This document shows, piece after piece, positions 55,949 to 64,000 of a stretch of DNA of 64,000 bases (its first letter is position 1; each line of letters begins with the position of its first letter). The position numbers were made by a program, and so were the translations under genes. The notes beneath the pieces were generated by a model that was given only the letters and a program-made list of their open reading frames with translations, made no database searches and was not told the DNA's origin. Origin of the DNA: Bacteroidota bacterium (GTDB lineage Bacteria; Bacteroidota; Ignavibacteria; Ignavibacteriales; Melioribacteraceae); the NCBI GenBank assembly GCA_018829205.1, contig JAHJUE010000006.1:248001-312000 (forward strand). The letters run 5' to 3'.

Positions 55949-57265
55949 CTATAATAACTTAGAAAGATCAACTACAAATAGTTGACGCTTTCCTTCATGA
56001 GAGGCTTGCAAGCTGACCTTTTTGTAATCTCTACTCCATGCCGGATGCCCGTCAAGACGAAAAACATTATCATCGCCTAGATCACGCCAATTGACAGTTG
56101 GCAAAGTACAGACTACTTCCTCTTTCTCAGCCTTTAAATCAATGAGCCTGAGAAATACAAACTCATTTTTTCCTTCTTTAAATTCATCGTCGGTAATAAT
56201 GTATCTACCGCTAGGCTCAATACTGGGATGTCCTGTAGCTTTAATTTTATCTGAGAGTATTAAAAATTCAGAACCGTCATATTTGAACATCACGAACCTC
56301 TCGGTTCCCCCAATATCGAGATGCCTAATTAAATATTCTCCGTTTGGATGCCAGTTTGGATGACCCCCGCCGCTACCCCATACCGGGTAATCAGGTGTTG
56401 TATAAAATATTTCTGAACCGTCAGGTTTAAAAGTTATATTAACCGGATTACGTTGTTTCTGATTACCGTTCATTATACAGCGCAGTACTTGGTAAATTCT
56501 TGTGCCCTGCTTATTATACTTGCTATGCCAGAAATAGAAAGTATAATCATCTGTTGGTGGATTTTCAGGGAGTACTGCAGCCGCATCATAAAGGCTTACA
56601 ATTAATTCTTTTTTGTTTGTCCTCAGATCGGTTTTCCAAATACCTTCGGTTTTTGATGCTCCTTTCGGCAGCTGTTTGTAATTACCTAATTTTACAGGAG
56701 GGCAGCCGTAACCAAGCTGTGTATAATCAAAAAGTTCGAGGGGAAAACTAACAACATGTGATTCATCCGGAGCAATGGTATACATTGGACCGACAAAAGC
56801 TTTTGTTTCACCAGTTTCAATATTTATTCTTACGGCAACAGCTTGACCGTTAATAACGTCATTGCAGTAAACATGCTCATCTGTAGCACCCCATTGAACA
56901 TTTGTTCCTGTTTGAAACCCCCAGCATGTTGTTTTATAGAGTGACAGATAAGTTTCTTCTTCCAGATCAATAATTATAACTTCTGCATGATCGCCTTGAA
57001 TAGGCATATGATCTTGAAATGGAAGTTTTGACACAGCCATATATCTTTGAGATGGACTAAACGGAGTAACATCAAAATAAGTATGATTATACAAACCATC
57101 ATCGGGTGTAACCTTTAATACCGGAGCCAGAAACTTATCGTCTTTTATCCTTAAAAACTTCATCTGTTTCTTTTGAGGTTTAGGTGTTGAGATATTCCAA
57201 ACACCGGGAACAACGGCTAAAGCAATAAAACCCGCACTAGTCCTAAGAAAATCTTTCCGCTTCAT
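55949..57265 (-). CDS. PL22-like beta-propeller with Tat-like signal, copy A
   Basis: A 438-residue exported propeller. I start at the ATG at 57265 with GGAG in front. The N-terminus MKRKDFLRTSAGF is a variant twin-arginine signal. All three His-bearing regions of oligogalacturonate lyases have a counterpart: GGHPNWHPNG, TGHPSIEPSG and LDGHPAWSRD. In the last, only the second His of HPHP is kept. Blade motifs GFQTGTNVQWG and NDVINGQAVAVRI match the other propellers here. It is therefore one of the two most lyase-like members of the set. Probable role: cleavage of short oligo-uronides. It is a clear paralog of the next gene upstream. Confidence 0.75.
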   Translation of the reverse strand: MKRKDFLRTSAGFIALAVVPGVWNISTPKPQKKQMKFLRIKDDKFLAPVLKVTPDDGLYNHTYFDVTPFSPSQRYMAVSKLPFQDHMPIQGDHAEVIIIDLEEETYLSLYKTTCWGFQTGTNVQWGATDEHVYCNDVINGQAVAVRINIETGETKAFVGPMYTIAPDESHVVSFPLELFDYTQLGYGCPPVKLGNYKQLPKGASKTEGIWKTDLRTNKKELIVSLYDAAAVLPENPPTDDYTFYFWHSKYNKQGTRIYQVLRCIMNGNQKQRNPVNITFKPDGSEIFYTTPDYPVWGSGGGHPNWHPNGEYLIRHLDIGGTERFVMFKYDGSEFLILSDKIKATGHPSIEPSGRYIITDDEFKEGKNEFVFLRLIDLKAEKEEVVCTLPTVNWRDLGDDNVFRLDGHPAWSRDYKKVSLQASHEGKRQLFVVDLSKLL

Positions 57266-57284
57266 AATTTCTCCGTTTATTAAA

Positions 57285-58616
57285 TCAGATTTTATTTGAT
57301 AAATCGACAACAAATAGCTGTCTTGCGCCTTCGGGAGCAGCCTGAATGCATACCTTTTTATAATCACGGCTCCAGACCGGGTGACCGTCTAGCCTAAACA
57401 CATTATCATCGTGTCTTTCCGCCCAATTTATTGACGGAAGCTCACATATAATTTCTTCTTCATCGGCAATAAGATCTACCAGATGAAGCTGCGTAAATTT
57501 TCCGTTTCCCTTTTGAGGGTTCGAATCGGTTATTAAATATTTTTCTCTTTCTTCAATCGTAGGATGTCCGCCTGCTTTAACATTTTTGCAAAGCTGTTTG
57601 AAATCTGAGCCGTCATACTTGAACGTTGCGAAATAGTTTTCACCATCTTCAAATTTCAATACTCGCACCATGTAATCTCCATTAGGCAGCCAATTGGGGT
57701 GACCGCCTCCATTTCCCCAAATTGGTCTAAAATCCGGGAGACAGAAATTGATATTTGAACCGTCTGAATCAAAAGATATTGTTAAAGGATTTCTATCAGT
57801 TCCCTCATGATTAAAATCGGGGAAAATGCAACGGAGAACCTGGCAGACTCTTGTGCCTTGTCTATTGAATTTTGAGTGCCAGAAATAATAAGTATAACCG
57901 GGTACCGGAGGTTCCTCAGGTACTACCGCAGCGGCATCGGCTAGAGTTACAAGCAATTTTTTTGTATTTGTTTTAAGATCGGTTCGCCAAATGCCCTCAT
58001 CATCCGCAGCCCCGGGAGGAAGTGTCTTAATCTTAGAATAATCTTTAGGCGGCGTTCCAAGTCCTAATTGTGTAGCGCTCCATAATTCCTGAGGGAAACT
58101 GATAACGCAACTGTCATCGGGAGCTACATGATACATTGGGCCAATAAAAGCTTTTACCTCTTTAGTTTGAATATCTACACGAACGCATACCGTTTCATCG
58201 TTAATCGAATCATTTAAATAAAGGTATCTATCGGTTCCTCCCCAGTTTACATTTGCAGCTGTCTGAAAACCCCAGCTTTTCGTGCTGTAAACAGTTTCAA
58301 TAGTTTCCTTTTCCATATCAATAACACAAATATCCGCTGTGTCGCCATATACAGGGAGTTTATGTTGAAATGGAACTTTAGTTACTACAAAATATTTTTG
58401 TGATGGACTCCATGGACAAACATCATAATAAGTATGCAGATAGTATCCGTCATCCGGGGTTATCTTCATAATTGGCACCAATGATTTTTTATCTTTATAA
58501 GGAGTAAAAGAAAATTTCTTTTCTCCCATCTGAGGAACATTAATTGAGAAGATCCCGGGCATTAACGCCAACGCCGAAAATCCGGCTGATGTTCTTAAAA
58601 ATACTCTTCTTTTCAT
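57285..58616 (-). CDS. PL22-like beta-propeller with Tat signal, copy B
   Basis: A 443-residue exported propeller with a true twin-arginine signal (MKRRVFLRTSAGFSALALMPG). It resembles its neighbour copy A along the full length. The His motifs are GGHPNWLPNG, GGHPTIEERE and LDGHPVWSRD, so the putative base and two metal His are present as in copy A. A C-terminal run, RQLFVVDLSNKI, closes the propeller. AAGGTTAC precedes the ATG. Tat export is interesting because a metal-loaded enzyme would fold in the cytoplasm. Together with copy A and the pectin methylesterase upstream it looks like a module for processing de-esterified oligogalacturonate. Confidence 0.75.
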   Translation of the reverse strand: MKRRVFLRTSAGFSALALMPGIFSINVPQMGEKKFSFTPYKDKKSLVPIMKITPDDGYYLHTYYDVCPWSPSQKYFVVTKVPFQHKLPVYGDTADICVIDMEKETIETVYSTKSWGFQTAANVNWGGTDRYLYLNDSINDETVCVRVDIQTKEVKAFIGPMYHVAPDDSCVISFPQELWSATQLGLGTPPKDYSKIKTLPPGAADDEGIWRTDLKTNTKKLLVTLADAAAVVPEEPPVPGYTYYFWHSKFNRQGTRVCQVLRCIFPDFNHEGTDRNPLTISFDSDGSNINFCLPDFRPIWGNGGGHPNWLPNGDYMVRVLKFEDGENYFATFKYDGSDFKQLCKNVKAGGHPTIEEREKYLITDSNPQKGNGKFTQLHLVDLIADEEEIICELPSINWAERHDDNVFRLDGHPVWSRDYKKVCIQAAPEGARQLFVVDLSNKI

Positions 58617-58646
58617 ATGTAACCTTTATAGTTTACTTAATTGGCA

Positions 58647-59729
58647 TTAGTTGTAATGCAAGAGCAAATTATTATCCTTAATAAATTTTTCGGGATCCCA
58701 TTTCCCGCCAAAAATATTAATTGGCGTTAAGGATGAAGGATCTAACTTAAGGTTATCATTCATCCACGAATAATTGCCTTCGTCTCTTGAACAGTTGTAA
58801 TAAAAAATTCTATGCCCCCAGAAAACATCTGGCTTTGCTTGATAAATGTTTTTGTCGGCTATGTTAGAACCGAAAGTTGAATTCAATATTATTATTTGAG
58901 CATCGTGTGTATATCTTCCGAGTTTAAAATCATCAACACCTTCAAATCGCGAATTATTAATAACAAATTTGTTATTTGTTGAATTACTACCATCATGCCA
59001 AAGTGTAGCGCTACCACCTTTTGTGAAAAATTTTGAGTCTGTTATATAACAATCTCCTCTCGGGCAGACATAGTCTGTATAACCTTCGAAGTAAGTATCT
59101 TTTATATAATACATTCCCGTTTCTTTATTCCAAGGGCAGAAGGTATCGGCACCAGCAGCAATAATATTGCAATTAAGTACGATTAATCTTGTAGCATTCC
59201 CTTTAAGAAGAAAAGTATATTGATGGCCATTTGGTTTTACTCTTCCTTCATAATTTTCGATGTTGCATTCGAGTTCGGGGAGAGGTTTATCGTAATAGAG
59301 ATCACCGTAATTATTTTTGATTGTCATATTCATTATTATGCAGTCATTCCCGGTAACATTTACTACCGCAGGCAAAGGATCGGAAGGATCATTTTTACAT
59401 TGCCAAACCCATTTCTGTTCGGCATAAATAATTTTTGTGTTTTCTCTACTTTCACCCATTAAAAGAACAAAATCTTTATCAATTAAAATTTTTTCTTTGT
59501 ACAAGCCATTTTTTATCAGAATAATAAACAAGGAAGAATTATCCTCCGGAACAGAAGCAAGTGCATTTTTAATAGTTGAATAATCACCACTGCCGTCCTT
59601 TGCAACAATGATATCAGGCGTTAATGTTTCTGAAGTACTTCCCTCAGTTTCTGCATAACCTCTAACAGAATTAGCCATTAACATTGTACAGATAAGTGAA
59701 AGCAATATGATTTTGGGTTTATTTTTCAT
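58647..59729 (-). CDS. pectin methylesterase (CE8)
   Basis: A 360-residue secreted beta-helix enzyme. The start is the ATG at 59729, which overlaps the end of the upstream gene by 11 bases; the frame is open further upstream only by chance. A signal peptide covers 1-24. CE8 marks are IIVAKDGSGDYSTIKNALASVP at the mature start, FLLKGNATRL, YIKDTYFEGYTDYVCPRGDCY (the family's Asp in GxxDF) and LGRYTHDAQ, where plant and Dickeya enzymes have LGRPW. The second Asp region is divergent. It removes methyl groups from pectin so that lyases and polygalacturonases can attack it. Tight coupling to the LamG-propeller gene suggests joint action. Confidence 0.88.
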   Translation of the reverse strand: MKNKPKIILLSLICTMLMANSVRGYAETEGSTSETLTPDIIVAKDGSGDYSTIKNALASVPEDNSSLFIILIKNGLYKEKILIDKDFVLLMGESRENTKIIYAEQKWVWQCKNDPSDPLPAVVNVTGNDCIIMNMTIKNNYGDLYYDKPLPELECNIENYEGRVKPNGHQYTFLLKGNATRLIVLNCNIIAAGADTFCPWNKETGMYYIKDTYFEGYTDYVCPRGDCYITDSKFFTKGGSATLWHDGSNSTNNKFVINNSRFEGVDDFKLGRYTHDAQIIILNSTFGSNIADKNIYQAKPDVFWGHRIFYYNCSRDEGNYSWMNDNLKLDPSSLTPINIFGGKWDPEKFIKDNNLLLHYN

Positions 59730-61779
59730 CCGAATATCCGGGCAATGATACAGCCGTTGAATAATTAGAAAAATTATAAAGCGGATCTCTCCTTGGCTTG
59801 TAAATTCTTCCTTTCTTTGGATTATCATCTTGAGTGTAAATCCATATTTCCTGTGTATCCCAAACAACTACTTCATCTCTGCAATCCCCCGTCATATCAA
59901 GCACAGCGTAACACATATCGGGATGCCCATCAGGTGGAAACATTACAACTATTCTACCCCAGCCGTCTATCATTCCACCATAATTTGGATCGGATGAGAG
60001 AACACAAAATTCTTCTTCATTTCCTGTCCAATTAATTGGGCGCATCGGACTTCCTTGCTGAAATGGTTCGAATTCCTTATAAATTTCCATATCAGAATTG
60101 AACATATGTACGATACCCTGATTACCCCAGAAGTTAACGGTAACAGCTTCAAGTCCGGGTATATCATTTCTAAGATTTGCTACTGCAGGGTTCTGCACGT
60201 GACCGATATACTCATGTTTTAAAATATTTCCTTTCATATCATAAAAAACAATTCCTTCATCGCTGGCAGCATTCATAATAACATATGGAAGGTCTTCTCT
60301 AAATTTAATTATCGATACTCCATCTGCGTGATCTTTTATTTTATTTTCGAGCGTAAACAACTGTTTTCCATCGTCATCATAAAGAGAATAACCGATTGCA
60401 ATTTCATCCTTACCGTCTTCATCGTAATCCCATACGTAAGGATAGTGCCCGGTATTACAAGCACTTTTCCAAAGCAGTTCAAGCTTATCATTGTATATGT
60501 AAAAATGTTCATATCGATCTTTAAGAAGTATATCTTGTGGTTCATTTAATCCCCTCACGTTGCAAATAGAAATTGCATCTCCAAGAATTCTTGGAGTTAA
60601 ATTCCTGGGAGGAGATGATTCGTTTATAGGAGTTTGGATTTTATATTTTGTTTCACCTGTTGCTCCATCAGCAACTCTTAGTTCCATATCTTTACAATAG
60701 ATAACTTCATTCCGTCCATCTTGATCAATATCATAAATTTGAAAAGCGACGTCGGAAGTGACCTTATCGCTCCATAAATCTGCTCTACCTACTTGCCACA
60801 ACTCTTTTCCATCAACTGTTAATGCAGTTAAACATCCAACTTCACTATTTCTATCTTTTGGTCCATGGTTTAGTACCTGTCCGATGAGAATATCCATCTG
60901 TCCGTCCATATCAAGATCACCGAACCTTAAACTTCTTGGAGCACCAAAACCTTCGGTATTAAATTTTTTCCAAAGCACCGGTTTAGGGTTTTCAGCCCTA
61001 AGTTTATTGACTTCATCATCATACTTTTTTCTTTCAACAGAATATTCATCGAATGAATTATCATCTGTTGTTACCTTTACGCTGTAATATTTTGTTGGGA
61101 CGTCAGACATTAAACCAATCTTACCTTTTTGAAATTCATCTTCATTGGCTTCGAGAGTAACACCCTTTATTTCTCCCTTAATATGACTTCCATTCACGGT
61201 AATTTCTGCTTTTAATTTTTCACCAGCTTTATAATCAATTTCTTTTTCGGCAAGAATAGTTTGGTTCGAAGTTCTATAAGAATCAGCATTTTTTACTTTC
61301 TTTATAATTGCTTTTCCATTAATAACTCCAAAGAAATAATAACAGCGATCATTTTGATACCTAAACATTAAGCCGCTCTGTTCCTCAACACTTTCGGGCA
61401 TAAATTCAACTTCAGCGGTATAATCTTTCCATAGTTCATCGCCGGCAATAATCATCGGATGTGTATATTTTACTTCCCTTTCGGTTGAGGCATAGGTCTG
61501 ATGCATAATATGCTTATCTTCTTCAACAATTATTCGCCAAGCTCTTTGTGAGGGGTCACTGCGGAAAGATGAGACAATCCAATTCCCTTTTGGCTGAGTT
61601 GCTGATATGTTATGGTATTCGGATAATGCGCCGACAACATCGCCGGAAATCATCTGCGGTTTCAGTTCACTGAAGTCGTCATATAATATTACTTTTTCAC
61701 CGCCGCTGCATCCTGAAGAGAGGAGTATTATAAAAATAATAATTGCTTTTCTTATGAAGAGATGAATTCTCTGTATCAT
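59719..61779 (-). CDS. LamG plus FG-GAP propeller lipoprotein 3 (PL11-like, unassigned)
   Basis: A 686-residue paralog of the two proteins encoded at 47590-51772. Unlike them it has a lipobox (LLSSGC near residue 24), so it is lipid-anchored. The concanavalin-like domain (about 30-250) has SGLMFRYQNDRCYYFFGV. The propeller has RSLRFGDLDMDGQMDILIGQ, DIDQDGRNEVIYC, DEDGKDEIAIGYSLYDDDG, HADGVSIIKF, FWGNQGIVHMF and CRDEVVVWDTQEIWIYTQ. The shared H-A-D-G and R-D-E-V-V-V-W-D motifs mark the conserved face. Function is inferred from distant PL11 likeness and from the company of CE8, PL1 and GH28 genes. The CE8 start codon lies inside its last codons. Confidence 0.65.
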   Translation of the reverse strand: MIQRIHLFIRKAIIIFIILLSSGCSGGEKVILYDDFSELKPQMISGDVVGALSEYHNISATQPKGNWIVSSFRSDPSQRAWRIIVEEDKHIMHQTYASTEREVKYTHPMIIAGDELWKDYTAEVEFMPESVEEQSGLMFRYQNDRCYYFFGVINGKAIIKKVKNADSYRTSNQTILAEKEIDYKAGEKLKAEITVNGSHIKGEIKGVTLEANEDEFQKGKIGLMSDVPTKYYSVKVTTDDNSFDEYSVERKKYDDEVNKLRAENPKPVLWKKFNTEGFGAPRSLRFGDLDMDGQMDILIGQVLNHGPKDRNSEVGCLTALTVDGKELWQVGRADLWSDKVTSDVAFQIYDIDQDGRNEVIYCKDMELRVADGATGETKYKIQTPINESSPPRNLTPRILGDAISICNVRGLNEPQDILLKDRYEHFYIYNDKLELLWKSACNTGHYPYVWDYDEDGKDEIAIGYSLYDDDGKQLFTLENKIKDHADGVSIIKFREDLPYVIMNAASDEGIVFYDMKGNILKHEYIGHVQNPAVANLRNDIPGLEAVTVNFWGNQGIVHMFNSDMEIYKEFEPFQQGSPMRPINWTGNEEEFCVLSSDPNYGGMIDGWGRIVVMFPPDGHPDMCYAVLDMTGDCRDEVVVWDTQEIWIYTQDDNPKKGRIYKPRRDPLYNFSNYSTAVSLPGYSDEK

Positions 61780-61794
61780 AATCTTATACCTTTC

Positions 61795-63810
61795 TTATTT
61801 TAATAAAGCCATTTTAGTCGACAAGGATTTACCGTTCAGATTAAGCCGACAAATGTATGTACCGCTTGCAACTTTAACGCCTATACTATTTTTTGCATTC
61901 CAAGTAAGAGTATATTCTCCGACAGTCTGAAATTCACTTACAAGAGTTGTTACTTTCGACCCAAGCACTTCGAATATTTCAAGTGAAACAAATCCGGGTT
62001 CGTCAATACTATATTTTATTTGTGTTGTTGGATTGAAAGGATTTGGGAAATTCTCCTTTAACTCAAAAGTTGAAGGAATCAAATTTGTTTTTTTTTCAAT
62101 TCCGGTTGTATTTTGGGGATCGTTTATAACTACTAAAGTTTGAGACGGGCATCCAATATTATAGTTGTTCTCTAACCTGTCAAGCGTAACAATTACTTTT
62201 TCGTCTCCTTCATTAATATTGTCTTCTATTGGAGTAATTTCTACTTCCTTAAAAGTCTCTCCAGCTTCAATTGTACATGCACCAGATAACAATTTATAGT
62301 CTTCTTCATTAACTGCCTCACCACTCAAAGTATACTTTATTGTTAAAGATTGTTGAACACCCGATGTTCTATATATTCTAAATGAGCCATTTTTTGTCCC
62401 ATCTTCAGTTACCCGTGATCTATACGCACCGACATAAACAATCGGTGTTAGCGAATCTGTTGGATCAGTATTATTAATGTAATGCTCAATATTTGTGTAT
62501 CCGCCGGAAGATAAAGTCATATTGTCTGCTGCATTACTTTTATCTAACCCAAATTGATCTTCCCAAAAATCAGGCATGCCGTCCTCATCCAAATCATCGG
62601 GATAAGGAAGCGAATAATATTCACCCCACGGATTTTCACCCAGATCACTTTCATATTCGATCATTATACCAGATCCGTTTGCAACATCATCGGCAATTCT
62701 CATGTCATTAAAATCTCTCGAAGGCAAAATTGCACCTCCAAAATTCAATACATTCTTGTATGCATCTTCAGCAGATTCGGTAGTTACAGATGACGTTAAA
62801 AATGGCGTATTAACTTTCGACACTTGCTCGGATGCTCCATCCTTATACGTCATTGATTTCCAATTATCGGTGCTAAACTCAGGGTTTTCGAAAATATAAC
62901 TCCCATTTGCATACATGCGTATATACTTGCCACGGATATTGAAGAGATTATACTTGATATCATTTGGAGTGTTGGGACCGTACTTCAGGTAGTTATTTAT
63001 ATAGTTTGTATTAACAGAATCTGCAGGATTATTCAGTCCAGTTTGATTATAACAATCATAAATTACGTTATTTCTAAAGTCAACTAGATTTCGGTTTCCA
63101 TCCCTGCTGGCAAACCGAGGAGCTCTCTGCTCGTGATGTGCATAAAGGTTATGATGAAAATTAACTTCCGATTCAAGATCGCTGCCTATAATTGATCCGA
63201 AACCATGCTGGTTCGGCGAGTTATTAGGATCGTAATAGTTCAATCCTTCTGCGATAAAACAATTTTGTACTGTTACATTTTTTGTATCATTTGCATGAGT
63301 GAGATTTTCATCCGAAGCCCAGGATACCGAAATATGATCCGCAATAATATTCTCACCACCGTCTATATCAATGCTGAAACCATCTCGATGTTGAGGTTTT
63401 CCATCACTTTCAATGTACCCTACTCTGCTTCGCAAATGACGCACAATCACGTCTTTTCCACCCAGACGAACACAAGTTCCTTTAAAACAGATACCATTCC
63501 CTGGTGCGGTTTGCCCTGCAATAGTTAGATTGTCTTTATTTATATAAAACGTTTCATTTTTATAATCGATTATACCCGAAACCGTAAAAATGATTATCCT
63601 GTTTGGTTGACTAACAGCATCATGAAAACTTCCGGGTCCGCTGGTATTTAGATTGGTTACGCGGTAAACGGAACCGTATCTTCCACCAAGAGCAAAAGCA
63701 CCGGAACCTTCAGCTCCCGGGAATGCTTTTATACTATCAATCTGAGCAACAACTATATTTCCAAAAAGAATTAGAAGTTGTAATGCTGTTATTATAAAAT
63801 TCGTTTTCAT
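61795..63810 (-). CDS. PL1-type pectate lyase with Calx-beta domain and type IX tail
   Basis: A 671-residue secreted enzyme. The signal peptide covers 1-23. The beta-helix of PL1 spans about 28-400: FPGAEGSGAFALGGRYG, ADHISVSWASDEN (Asp for Ca2+), and NLYAHHEQRAPRF with the catalytic Arg at 229 or 232. A Ca2+-type D-x-D-x-D-G stretch (DDLDEDGMPDFWEDQFGLD, about 405-423) follows. Next come a Calx-beta-like domain (about 455-570, ending in VVINDPQ) and a type A sorting domain beginning NFPNPFNPTTQIKY. The enzyme is thus released or held on the surface by the type IX system and makes the first cuts in galacturonan. A second lyase gene lies directly upstream. Confidence 0.9.
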   Translation of the reverse strand: MKTNFIITALQLLILFGNIVVAQIDSIKAFPGAEGSGAFALGGRYGSVYRVTNLNTSGPGSFHDAVSQPNRIIIFTVSGIIDYKNETFYINKDNLTIAGQTAPGNGICFKGTCVRLGGKDVIVRHLRSRVGYIESDGKPQHRDGFSIDIDGGENIIADHISVSWASDENLTHANDTKNVTVQNCFIAEGLNYYDPNNSPNQHGFGSIIGSDLESEVNFHHNLYAHHEQRAPRFASRDGNRNLVDFRNNVIYDCYNQTGLNNPADSVNTNYINNYLKYGPNTPNDIKYNLFNIRGKYIRMYANGSYIFENPEFSTDNWKSMTYKDGASEQVSKVNTPFLTSSVTTESAEDAYKNVLNFGGAILPSRDFNDMRIADDVANGSGIMIEYESDLGENPWGEYYSLPYPDDLDEDGMPDFWEDQFGLDKSNAADNMTLSSGGYTNIEHYINNTDPTDSLTPIVYVGAYRSRVTEDGTKNGSFRIYRTSGVQQSLTIKYTLSGEAVNEEDYKLLSGACTIEAGETFKEVEITPIEDNINEGDEKVIVTLDRLENNYNIGCPSQTLVVINDPQNTTGIEKKTNLIPSTFELKENFPNPFNPTTQIKYSIDEPGFVSLEIFEVLGSKVTTLVSEFQTVGEYTLTWNAKNSIGVKVASGTYICRLNLNGKSLSTKMALLK

Positions 63811-63844
63811 TTCTGCATTTACTCTACTATCGAATTTTGGTTTA

Positions 63845-64000
63845 TTAATATATACCGGGGACTAAACTTTGAAGGTACTCTTCAAGGTTTGTATAGCCAT
63901 CCATATCTCTATCATCATTTCTATCTTCAGCGTTCCCTGGATTTAAATTATTTTTCTTTTCCCATTCGTCCGGCATTCCATCGCGATCGGTATCAATAGG
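63845..64000 (-). CDS. C-terminal end of another PL1-type pectate lyase (partial)
   Basis: Only the last 51 codons are in the window. They read DTDRDGMPDEWEKKNNLNP, then GYTNLEEYLQSLVPGIY and a TAA at 63845. This is the D-x-D-x-D-G-M-P-D-x-W-E unit plus NLEEYL ending seen at the C-terminus of many PL1-type pectate lyases of Bacteroidota, and it matches the corresponding region of the complete lyase downstream (DDLDEDGMPDFWED). It lacks a type IX sorting tail. The gene continues beyond the right edge, 34 bases from the next gene, so it is part of the same transcript. Confidence 0.75.
   Translation of the reverse strand, partial: PIDTDRDGMPDEWEKKNNLNPGNAEDRNDDRDMDGYTNLEEYLQSLVPGIY

Noticed and set aside
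36633-61087. Many open frames of 60-110 codons on the plus strand across the pectin cluster
   Set aside because: They lie antisense to well supported genes and have neither ribosome sites nor protein-family character.

Overview
The window looks like a chromosome segment of a low-GC member of the Ignavibacteria (Bacteroidota/Chlorobi supergroup), close to Melioribacter or Ignavibacterium. The clues are two secreted proteins with the type IX secretion tail built on N(Y/F)PNPFNP(S/T)T, many small outer-membrane beta-barrels and lipoproteins, AT-rich DNA, and a mix of clear Shine-Dalgarno sites with weak ones. The species assignment is an inference.

Left part (1-29.5 kb), housekeeping and sensing. 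An intact SGLT-type sodium/sugar symporter lies between decayed Leloir-pathway genes: a shattered galactokinase (1-616) and a probable GalT remnant (2366-2620). Next come a GntP-type permease, a histidine kinase, outer-membrane proteins, YceH, a DUF1801 protein, a GH5 glucanase lipoprotein and a BNR-repeat protein exported by type IX secretion. Further on are a multi-TM histidine kinase, guanine deaminase, several single-domain receivers (one without its phospho-acceptor Asp), a NarL-type response regulator overlapping a PAS/GAF kinase, and a small receiver-CheW-MCP module. A PerR-like regulator precedes catalase-peroxidase KatG.

Boundary (29.46-32.1 kb). A GH2 lipoprotein gene is flanked by related palindromic repeats. 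Beyond it lie a strong hairpin terminator and a 19-bp piece matching the 3' end of a tRNA-Ser gene. The rest of that tRNA is missing and the terminator sits where a tRNA terminator would. This is what an integrase leaves at the distal end of an island.

Right part (32.2-64 kb), a pectin locus. About 20 genes in a row lie on the minus strand. From the transcription-upstream end (right) they encode pectate lyases (PL1 type, one cut by the window edge), a pectin methylesterase (CE8), GH28 polygalacturonases, a PL10 pectate lyase, a GH105 unsaturated-uronyl hydrolase, a DUF1961 (YesU-like) protein, a DUF4861 protein, a purple-acid-phosphatase-like enzyme, two sulfatases with their radical-SAM maturase, six beta-propellers of the oligogalacturonate lyase (PL22) type, and three paralogous LamG plus FG-GAP propeller proteins distantly like PL11 rhamnogalacturonan lyases.

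Together the genes suggest de-esterification, depolymerisation, desulfation and final breakdown of unsaturated oligo-uronides from a pectin that may be sulfated. No SusC/SusD pair, transporter or regulator for the locus is inside the window. The three LamG-propeller proteins and the divergent PL22-like set are the best candidates for undescribed enzymes.
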